A DNA stretch of 12,385 nt from Candidatus Omnitrophota bacterium (GTDB lineage: Bacteria > Omnitrophota > Koll11 > Aquiviventales > Aquiviventaceae), in assembly GCA_016196415.1 (NCBI GenBank), contig JACPXS010000077.1, forward strand, positions 1-12,385, in the 5' to 3' direction. Made by a program: the position numbers and the translations under genes. Of this stretch, positions 7,254 through 12,385 are shown one piece after another. The notes under the pieces are model-generated. The model had not been told where the DNA came from. It was given only the letters and a program-made list of their open reading frames with translations, and made no database searches. How positions within the stretch are numbered: position 1 is the stretch's first letter; each line of letters starts with the position of its first letter.

Positions 7254-9181
7254 TGTGCGGCATTGCGGGGTTCCTTGACGGCGGGAGCACGGAGGCCTTG
7301 CTGGACCGTCTGAACCGCATGATCGCCACGCTGCGCCATCGGGGACCGGAGCAGCAAGGCAGCCGGGTGTTGAGCGCAGGGTCCGTTCGCGTGGGGTTGG
7401 GCCATGCGCGGCTGAAGATCATCGACTTGTCGGACGCGGCATCGCAACCCATGGCCAACGATGACGGCTCCGTGTGGGTGGCGTTCAACGGCGAGATCTA
7501 CAACTATCACGAGCTGCGCTCCAGCTTGCAGCAGCGCGGCGTGCGATTCCGCACCGCGTCGGACACCGAGGTGATCCTGCGGTGGTACGAGGCGGAGGGG
7601 GCCTCGTGCGTGCAGCGGTTCGACGGGATGTTCGCCTTCGCGGTATGGGATGGCCGGCATCGGCGGCTGCTGCTGGCGCGCGATCGCGTGGGGAAAAAGC
7701 CGCTGTTCTACGCGTCGTCAGGGGCGCGCTTCGCGTTCGCCTCCGAGATCAAGGCCCTCCTGCAGGATCCACGCCTGGCGCCGGAGGTCAACGGCGACGC
7801 GCTCGCGCCATTTTTCCTCTACGGCTACGTGCCTAATCCGCAAACCCTCTACCGCGGGATTCGAGCGGTGCCGCCGGGGCACCTGCTGCATGTCACGGAA
7901 GAGGGCGAGAGACGGCTCGAGATGTATTGGGACGTGCCCTTGCCGCACGCCGCATCAGATGGCGCCCCCTCGGGTGCGCAGGCCGCGACCACCGTACGGC
8001 AGTTGCTCGCAGAGTCCGTGCGCCGCCGGCTCGTAGCCGATGTGCCGCTCGGAGCGTTTCTCAGCGGCGGACTGGATTCGTCGATTGTGGTCGGGCTGAT
8101 GAGCCAGCTCCAGGCGGAGCCCGTGAAGACGTTCAGCATCGGTTTTGCGAACCAGCCGTATTTCGACGAGACGCCCTATGCAAGACTCGCCTCCCAACGG
8201 TTTGGGACCCGCCACACGGAATGTTTCGTCGAGCCCGCTTCAGTGGATTTGGTGGAGCAGTTGGTCTGGCACCATGACGGTCCCTTCGCGGATTCCTCGG
8301 CGATCCCGACGTACCTGCTCTCCCGCCTCGCCCGTCAGCACGTCACCGTGGCCCTGAACGGGGACGGCGGGGACGAGCTGTTCGCGGGGTACCTGCGGTT
8401 CGGAGCCGCGCTCCTGGCCGACGGCCTGCCTGAATGGGCGCGGGGACCGTTTCACGCCGTGGGAACCCGCCTCCCGTTATGGGGCGGGATGCGAGGCCCG
8501 GTGCGCCGCCTGCAGAAGTTTGCCGGCGGCGTCCGCCTGCCGTTCACCGAGCGGTTGTTCCGATGGACCGCCGTGTTCTATGACGACCTCTCGGAGCTCC
8601 TCACCGAGGCGCGCAGCGATGGGAGATCGCCGGCGCCGTTACACCTCCTGGACCCGTACCTGGCGCGCGCCCAACACGCCTCCCCGCTCACCAGGCTCCT
8701 CTATCTCAATTTGAAGACCTATTTGCCGGATGACCTCCTGGTCAAAACGGACCGCTGCTCCATGGCGCACGCGCTCGAAGTCCGGTCCCCCTTTTTGGAT
8801 CGCGCGCTCATCGAGTATGTCTTTTCGCTGCCTGATGCCATGAAGCTCCGTTGGGGACGCACCAAGCCGCTCCTGCGCAGCGCCTTCGCGCCGCTGGTGC
8901 CGCCCGAGATTCTTCGACGAGGCAAGATGGGGTTCGGGGTGCCGCTGGAGGCCTGGTTTGCGTCGGATCTGCGAGCGTATATCGGTGATCTCCTCCTCAG
9001 TCCTGGGGCTCAGCTGCGCCGGTACGTCAACCAGACCTACGTCCGGCACTTGTATGAGGCGCACATGCTCCGGCGCGCCGATTATTCGGATCAGCTCTGG
9101 ACCCTCCTGACTTTCGAAGTCTGGCTGAAGGGCCTCTCCGCGCCCGAGGCTTCGCCGGTTCCGGCGCTGGCCGTCCGGTAA
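7253..9181 (+). CDS. asnB: Asparagine synthetase (glutamine-hydrolysing) family amidotransferase
   Basis: The 642-residue protein has the full AsnB layout. The N-terminal class II glutamine amidotransferase domain starts directly at Met-Cys, so Cys2 becomes the nucleophile after Met removal. It has the RHRGPEQQG block (28-36), AFNGEIYNY (78-86) for glutamine binding, and SDTEVI (103-108). The C-terminal ATP-pyrophosphatase domain carries the PP-loop SGGLDSS (271-277), ALNGDGGDELFAGY (367-380), TDRCSMAHALEVRSPFLD (499-516) and the GKMGFGVP stretch. Housekeeping AsnB amidates aspartate using ATP and glutamine. Paralogues in polysaccharide clusters are thought to amidate other carboxylates, such as uronic acids, and given its position I favour that, though the sequence does not prove it. 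ATG 7253 shares one base with the previous stop (TGATG); GGAG lies at 7239-7242. An in-frame GTG at 7250 would put Val before Met and bury the catalytic Cys, so it is not the start. Confidence 0.93.
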   Translation: MCGIAGFLDGGSTEALLDRLNRMIATLRHRGPEQQGSRVLSAGSVRVGLGHARLKIIDLSDAASQPMANDDGSVWVAFNGEIYNYHELRSSLQQRGVRFRTASDTEVILRWYEAEGASCVQRFDGMFAFAVWDGRHRRLLLARDRVGKKPLFYASSGARFAFASEIKALLQDPRLAPEVNGDALAPFFLYGYVPNPQTLYRGIRAVPPGHLLHVTEEGERRLEMYWDVPLPHAASDGAPSGAQAATTVRQLLAESVRRRLVADVPLGAFLSGGLDSSIVVGLMSQLQAEPVKTFSIGFANQPYFDETPYARLASQRFGTRHTECFVEPASVDLVEQLVWHHDGPFADSSAIPTYLLSRLARQHVTVALNGDGGDELFAGYLRFGAALLADGLPEWARGPFHAVGTRLPLWGGMRGPVRRLQKFAGGVRLPFTERLFRWTAVFYDDLSELLTEARSDGRSPAPLHLLDPYLARAQHASPLTRLLYLNLKTYLPDDLLVKTDRCSMAHALEVRSPFLDRALIEYVFSLPDAMKLRWGRTKPLLRSAFAPLVPPEILRRGKMGFGVPLEAWFASDLRAYIGDLLLSPGAQLRRYVNQTYVRHLYEAHMLRRADYSDQLWTLLTFEVWLKGLSAPEASPVPALAVR

Positions 9182-9184
9182 ACG

Positions 9185-9829
9185 ATGTCGCGTCGCGGCC
9201 GAGCGGGCCTCCTGCTTGTGCTGGTCAGCGCCCTCGGCGGCGCGGCGTGCGTTCCATTCGCCGGGACCTGGCTCGTGGCTGAAGATGCGTTCGACCATGC
9301 GGACGCCGCGCTGATCCTCTCCGGCAACCCAATCGAGCGGGCGTTGGCGGCCCGGGATCTCTACCGGGAGGGACGCGTGGACCGGATTTTCGTGATCCCG
9401 GAGCCGGCGCCTCCATGGAATGCCGAACTGGCACGACTGGGCCTCTTGGAAGCGGACCGGAGGCCCTGGACCCAACGCATCCTGCTGGCCTCCGGCGTCC
9501 CGCAGGAGAAGATGGTCTTTCTGACGGAGCCCGCTGATGGCACCATCGTGGAGGCCAGACAGATGCGGCGATTTCTCAAGGACCAGTTCCCACGGCAGCT
9601 CGTCATTGTGACGTCGGCCTCCGCCTCTCGGCGCGCCCGCTACATCTTCCGGCGCGTGCTCAAGGGCAAGCCGGTGGTCGTGCTGTCCTATCCCAGCCGC
9701 TATGGTCCGTTCCGGGCCCAGCGATGGTGGTCGCAGCCGAGGAATGCGCTCTCCGTGGTCATGGAATATCAGAAATTTCTCATGAACGTGTTGGAGCTCA
9801 CTGGAACCACCCTTGCGCTAACCGGTTGA
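9185..9829 (+). CDS. DUF218/YdcF (ElyC/SanA-like) family protein
   Basis: The 214-residue protein opens with a basic stretch and a hydrophobic segment (about 9-30), which is probably a membrane anchor; an Ala-Ala-Cys at 20-22 only poorly resembles a lipobox. After it comes the DUF218 pattern: DAALILSGN (40-48), ERALAARDLYREGRVDRIFV (51-70), an ILLASGVPQEKMVFL segment (99-113), a T-x-x-E-A stretch (120-124), and LVIVTSASASRRARYIF (139-155). In most members the last block reads TS-x-x-H-x-x-R-A; here the His position is Ala or Ser. Family members such as ElyC and SanA affect envelope polymer handling, but no biochemical reaction is established for this subgroup, and I do not assign one. It starts three bases after asnB with only a weak ribosome-binding site, and is the last gene before the 104-base gap, so it probably ends module A. 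Confidence 0.72.
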   Translation: MSRRGRAGLLLVLVSALGGAACVPFAGTWLVAEDAFDHADAALILSGNPIERALAARDLYREGRVDRIFVIPEPAPPWNAELARLGLLEADRRPWTQRILLASGVPQEKMVFLTEPADGTIVEARQMRRFLKDQFPRQLVIVTSASASRRARYIFRRVLKGKPVVVLSYPSRYGPFRAQRWWSQPRNALSVVMEYQKFLMNVLELTGTTLALTG

Positions 9830-9849
9830 ATCCGCGGGACCGAGCAACA

Positions 9850-9865
9850 GGTACCGAGGCGTACC
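9850..9865. repeat. Short inverted repeat upstream of the module B promoter
   Basis: GGTAC at 9850-9854 is matched by GTACC at 9861-9865 across a 6-base centre. It ends two bases before the predicted -35 element, so a regulatory site is conceivable. No T-run follows, so it does not look like an intrinsic terminator. A five-base stem is weak evidence. Confidence 0.25.
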
Positions 9866-9866
9866 A

Positions 9867-9896
9867 TTGGCTGGACGGGTGGTGATGCTCTATAAT
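9867..9896 (+). promoter_or_regulatory. Sigma-70-type promoter for module B
   Basis: A -35 element TTGGCT (9867-9872, four of six matches to TTGACA) is separated by 18 bases from a perfect TATAAT (9891-9896). It lies in the only sizeable non-coding gap in the window and points at the aminotransferase gene. Transcription would start near 9903, leaving a leader of about 30 bases. The host's housekeeping sigma factor is assumed to recognise the standard consensus. Confidence 0.62.
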
Positions 9897-9901
9897 GTGG
9901 T

Positions 9902-9928
9902 GTTCATTCGATGAACGTCTAACCAGAC
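9902..9928 (+). promoter_or_regulatory. Tandem inverted repeats at the predicted transcript start
   Basis: GTTCAT (9902-9907) pairs with ATGAAC (9911-9916) around TCG, and the next base begins a second repeat, GTCT (9917-9920) with AGAC (9925-9928) around AACC. The first overlaps the predicted +1 position, where a repressor operator often sits. In RNA the two would form adjacent small hairpins filling most of the leader. Either role is inference. Confidence 0.4.
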
Positions 9929-9933
9929 AAAGC

Positions 9934-10971
9934 ATGCCGATCGCCCAGCGAGCCGGTGCGAAGCCGCCGAACACAAGCCCCCAGGCGTTTACCATCGGCT
10001 TCGATCCGCGCGACAAACCGCGAATCTTCGAAGCCTGGGACGACATCTTCAGGAGTCACCAATGGGTGGAAGGCAAGTACACGCGGCTCTTTGAGGAGAA
10101 GTGGTCGGCCTGGAACGGACTCCCGGCAGTCGCCATGTCAAGCTGGGCGGGCGCGGCCTTAGCGTGCTTGGAATACTTTCACCTTAAGGGGAAGAAGGTG
10201 CTGTGTCCCACCAACACCTTTATGGCGACGCCGCTTTCGGTGATCAAGGCCGGCGGGGACGTGATCTTCGGTGACTGCCATCAGGCGGATTTGTGTCTGA
10301 GCTACGAGGCCGTGGTGTCTGCGGCGGCCGAGCATGATCTGGCGGCGGTCTGGCTGGTGCACATCGGTGGGCACATCGCCTTTGACACGCCCCGGATTGC
10401 GGACTGGTGCCGATCGCATGGAGTGATCTTGCTCGAAGACTGCGCGCATGCTCACGGCGCGTCGTGGCACGGGAGGAAGCCGGGGAGCTGGGGTGACGCG
10501 GGGGTCTATTCCTTCTACGGCACGAAGACCATCTCGACCGGCGAAGGGGGGATGCTGGTGTCGAAGCACGCCGGGCTCATCGAATTCGCCAAACAGTATC
10601 GCAATTATGGCAAACCAACGTATGAGGTGGAGGGGCTGAACTACCGCATGTCGGAGGTGACCGCAGCGCTCGGAGTTGTGCAGGTCGACCGGATGGAGGA
10701 GATCGTCGCCTGGAAAAACAAGGTCGCGCAAGAGGAGCTCAATCCCCGGTTTACCAAGCGCGTCCGGCTGCCTGCGGGCATGGTCTCTGGACTGTACAAG
10801 TACATCGTGTTCGAGCCAATCGAGAAGTCCACGGGAAAGGTGTACGATTCTCCCTGCCACCGGATCCTGAAGCATGACGTGGATCTGCCCAACACCGACT
10901 GGGTGTCGAAAAATCACTGGTGCGTTCCCATTTACTATGAGCCAGGTAAGAGGAGGAATGCCACGCGATGA
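9934..10971 (+). CDS. DegT/DnrJ/EryC1-type PLP-dependent aminotransferase
   Basis: The 345-residue protein is a fold-type I sugar aminotransferase-like enzyme. Key features are SHQWVEGKYTRLFEEKW (41-57), an SSWAGAALACLEY stretch in place of the usual S-GT-AL, NTFMATPLSVIKAGG (94-108), LLEDCAHAHGA (166-176) with Asp169 expected to bind the PLP pyridine nitrogen, and SFYGTKTISTGEGG (193-206) with Lys198 as the PLP-binding lysine. Such enzymes transfer an amino group to keto nucleotide sugars, for example at C4 of GDP-4-keto-6-deoxymannose to give perosamine. This protein diverges from PerA-like members, so I do not name the product. At 345 residues it is slightly short, ending soon after VPIYYEP. 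The start is ATG 9934; an in-frame ATG at 9895 lies inside the predicted -10 element and is unlikely. No clear ribosome-binding site precedes 9934. The stop overlaps the next start (ATGA). Confidence 0.85.
   Translation: MPIAQRAGAKPPNTSPQAFTIGFDPRDKPRIFEAWDDIFRSHQWVEGKYTRLFEEKWSAWNGLPAVAMSSWAGAALACLEYFHLKGKKVLCPTNTFMATPLSVIKAGGDVIFGDCHQADLCLSYEAVVSAAAEHDLAAVWLVHIGGHIAFDTPRIADWCRSHGVILLEDCAHAHGASWHGRKPGSWGDAGVYSFYGTKTISTGEGGMLVSKHAGLIEFAKQYRNYGKPTYEVEGLNYRMSEVTAALGVVQVDRMEEIVAWKNKVAQEELNPRFTKRVRLPAGMVSGLYKYIVFEPIEKSTGKVYDSPCHRILKHDVDLPNTDWVSKNHWCVPIYYEPGKRRNATR
10951..10956 (+). promoter_or_regulatory. Strong ribosome-binding site for the SDR gene
   Basis: AGGAGG lies inside the aminotransferase gene, 11 bases before ATG 10968. 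The spacing is a little long, but an ATG nearer to it (10958) is out of frame. It supports independent loading of ribosomes at the SDR start in addition to coupling through the ATGA overlap. Confidence 0.55.
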
Positions 10972-11963
10972 AAGTCCTGGTCACGGGCGGTTCAGGGTTC
11001 ATCGGGTCTCATGTCGTGGATCGTTTGGCCGCGCATGGCGTCACCCCGCTCATTTTCGATCAGCAACGCTCGATCCACACCCCGCACGTCGAACACTTCA
11101 TTGGGAGCGTCTTGGACATCGAGGCCCTGCGCATGGCGATGAACGGCGTGCACGCCGTCGTCCATCTGGCAGCGGTGGCGGATGTCAAGGACGTCTTTGA
11201 TGACCCCTCGTATGCCGAGACGGTGAACACGCGCGGCACCTTGTGCGCCCTCGAGGCGGCCCGCCGATGCCGCGTCAAACGATTTCTCTACGGCAGCACC
11301 ACCTGGGTGTACAGCGAAGTGGATGGAGAAGTCGTGGATGAGCAGACGCCCTTGAAGGCCCCCGTTCACCTCTACACCGCGACGAAAATCGCCTCGGAGT
11401 ATTACTGCCGATCCTACAGCCGCATGTACGATCTGCCCGTCACCATCCTGCGCTACGGCATCCCGTATGGGCCCCGGGCTCGGGATGGGGCGGTGGTGCC
11501 GGTCTTTGTCAGGAAGGCGTTGCGCGGGGAGCCGTTGACCATCGCCAGCGATGGCTTGCAATTTCGAAAGTTCATCTATGTGGAGGATCTCGCGGAAGGC
11601 AATGTGTTAGCGCTGCAATCGATTGCCAAGGACAAGATCTATAACTTGGACGGTACAGAGAAGGTCACGATTCGGGAGATTGCTCAGATGATTCAGCAAC
11701 TCATCGGCCATATTGAGATCGAATACGGTCCGGCTCGTCCAGGCGACTTCGCCGGGAAGCACGTGTCCAGTCAGCTCGCGAAGGATGAATTAGGATGGGA
11801 GCCGCGGGTCGGATTTGCCGAGGGCCTCAAGCGGTACGTGGCGTGGTACCAAGAGCAGCTCGCGACGACTGAAGCGAAATGGGCCAATGTGGATGCGGTG
11901 CTGAAATCGGATGAGACTGCCTGGCGTTCACAGGACGATCCGCAACGGCCACGTGCCTCATGA
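10968..11963 (+). CDS. NAD-dependent epimerase/dehydratase (extended SDR) acting on nucleotide sugars
   Basis: The 331-residue protein has the extended SDR pattern: the dinucleotide-binding motif GGSGFIG (7-13), VVHLAAVADV (64-73), NTRGTLCALEAA (87-98), the active-site Ser/Thr stretch YGSTTWVYS (108-116), and the YxxxK pair Tyr136/Lys140 in YTATK. LRYGIPYGPR (161-170) and KFIYVEDLAEG (201-211) form the usual substrate and cofactor region. This places it with GalE-like epimerases, nucleotide-sugar dehydratases and 4-ketoreductases; motifs alone do not separate these. Placed between an aminotransferase and a radical SAM gene, it probably supplies or processes the same sugar, and it could also be the missing reductase or epimerase for the Gmd product. 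The last ~30 residues are polar and look like a loose tail. Its stop overlaps the following start (ATGA). Confidence 0.88.
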   Translation: MKVLVTGGSGFIGSHVVDRLAAHGVTPLIFDQQRSIHTPHVEHFIGSVLDIEALRMAMNGVHAVVHLAAVADVKDVFDDPSYAETVNTRGTLCALEAARRCRVKRFLYGSTTWVYSEVDGEVVDEQTPLKAPVHLYTATKIASEYYCRSYSRMYDLPVTILRYGIPYGPRARDGAVVPVFVRKALRGEPLTIASDGLQFRKFIYVEDLAEGNVLALQSIAKDKIYNLDGTEKVTIREIAQMIQQLIGHIEIEYGPARPGDFAGKHVSSQLAKDELGWEPRVGFAEGLKRYVAWYQEQLATTEAKWANVDAVLKSDETAWRSQDDPQRPRAS

Positions 11964-12385
11964 CACCGGCGGGTGCGCAACAGGTGACCAATCCCTACTA
12001 CACCTACGGGATGCTGTACCTCTCACCGAACTTCCACCACTGGGAGCACGCCAAAGGCCCCCGGTACTGGGCGTACCGCCGCGCGTGGGCCGAGCGTGCG
12101 GCCGCGCTGGATCATGGCGAGTTTCCCTTGAACCTGAATCTGGAGGTGACGACCCGGTGCAACCTGGCCTGCACCTTCTGTACGCAGCCATCGCTCACCG
12201 CGGAGCAGCTTGGCGATATGCCCTGGGAGCTGTATACGCGGGTCATTGATGAAGGGGAACGCTTCCATGTGGCGGCGGCCAACCTCAACGGGCTCGGCGA
12301 GCCCTTGCTCTTGCGTCAGCTTCCGCGGATGATTGCGTACGCCAAGCAACACGGGTTCATCGACGTGATGTTCCATACCAATGGG
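11960..12385 (+). CDS. Radical SAM protein (partial, C terminus beyond the window)
   Basis: This open frame has no stop before the right edge, and 142 residues are visible. After a lead-in with several aromatic residues (NPYYTYGMLYL, 11-21) and the FPLNLNLEVTTRCNLACTFC stretch (55-74), the CxxxCxxC motif at Cys67, Cys71 and Cys74 would bind the 4Fe-4S cluster that cleaves SAM to the 5'-deoxyadenosyl radical. GLGEPLL (111-117) is the GGEP-type motif that contacts SAM, and FHTNG (138-142) matches the next conserved strand. The arrangement resembles SPASM-type radical SAM proteins found in O-antigen and polysaccharide clusters, whose substrates are mostly unknown; the SPASM domain itself would be outside the window. 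The start ATG 11960 overlaps the SDR stop (ATGA), tying it to the module B transcript. Confidence 0.88.
   Translation, partial: MTPAGAQQVTNPYYTYGMLYLSPNFHHWEHAKGPRYWAYRRAWAERAAALDHGEFPLNLNLEVTTRCNLACTFCTQPSLTAEQLGDMPWELYTRVIDEGERFHVAAANLNGLGEPLLLRQLPRMIAYAKQHGFIDVMFHTNG

Noticed and set aside
6626..7660. Long minus-strand open frame of 344 codons
   Set aside because: It lies opposite the end of the GT4 gene and the start of asnB, both with clear family motifs. Its translation is rich in Pro, His and Arg with no recognisable motif. GC-rich coding DNA often leaves such antisense frames open.
8639..9475. Minus-strand open frame of 278 codons
   Set aside because: It is antisense to the ends of asnB and the DUF218 gene, with low-complexity translation and no start signal; treated as a shadow.
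9850..9865. Intrinsic terminator after the DUF218 gene
   Set aside because: The only stem is five bases and is followed by mixed sequence without a T-run. I could not support a terminator, so some read-through into module B is possible.
9895..9933. Upstream ATG 9895 as the aminotransferase start
   Set aside because: It overlaps the TATAAT element and would lie upstream of the predicted transcript start; the extra residues do not resemble the family.
767..10971. GDP-perosamine pathway (gmd plus aminotransferase as PerA)
   Set aside because: The two genes are about 8 kb apart, sit in different transcription modules, and the aminotransferase is diverged from PerA-like sequences. It remains possible but cannot be asserted.
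1..12385. CRISPR array, tRNA/rRNA genes, insertion sequences or integrase
   Set aside because: I looked for regularly spaced repeats, RNA gene landmarks and transposase motifs on both strands and found none; coding genes fill nearly the whole window.

Overview
The window is a dense, all-plus-strand gene cluster for cell-surface polysaccharide or glycoconjugate synthesis, from a high-GC bacterium (roughly 60% GC by eye). It holds eleven protein genes. The first begins only two bases into the window, and the last runs off the right edge. I cannot assign a species. The mix of genes (Gmd, a polyprenyl-phosphate-mannose-type GT2, GT87, an AsnB-like amidotransferase, a DUF218/YdcF protein and a radical SAM enzyme) fits an environmental Gram-negative such as Nitrospirota, Methylomirabilota or a deltaproteobacterial group, but this is a guess.

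Module A (about 3-9829) is one tightly packed run of eight genes with gaps of at most 11 bases, or overlaps. In order they are: a membrane-anchored transglutaminase-fold protein whose catalytic Cys and His positions appear replaced; GDP-mannose 4,6-dehydratase (gmd); a TylC/NovU-type sugar C-methyltransferase; a GT2 polyprenyl-phosphate mannosyltransferase-like enzyme; a small class I methyltransferase; a multi-membrane-span GT87-like glycosyltransferase; a GT4-type glycosyltransferase carrying an unusual Arg/Ala/Pro-rich insertion; an AsnB-type glutamine amidotransferase; and a DUF218/YdcF protein (nine genes if the DUF218 gene is counted with the run). GDP-mannose would be the shared precursor. 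Gmd and the C-methyltransferase suggest a C-methyl-branched 6-deoxyhexose, while the GT2 and GT87 proteins suggest lipid-linked mannose donation outside the cytoplasm.

A 104-base gap (9830-9933) separates the modules. It holds the only recognisable promoter in the window (TTGGCT, 18-base spacer, perfect TATAAT) and two small back-to-back inverted repeats in the short leader that follows.

Module B (9934 to the right edge) is a DegT-type PLP aminotransferase, an extended SDR nucleotide-sugar epimerase/dehydratase and the start of a radical SAM protein, all joined by ATGA overlaps. It looks like a separately promoted sugar-modification unit. I see no RNA gene, CRISPR array, insertion sequence, integrase or convincing terminator. 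The total is twelve coding features: nine in module A and three in module B.
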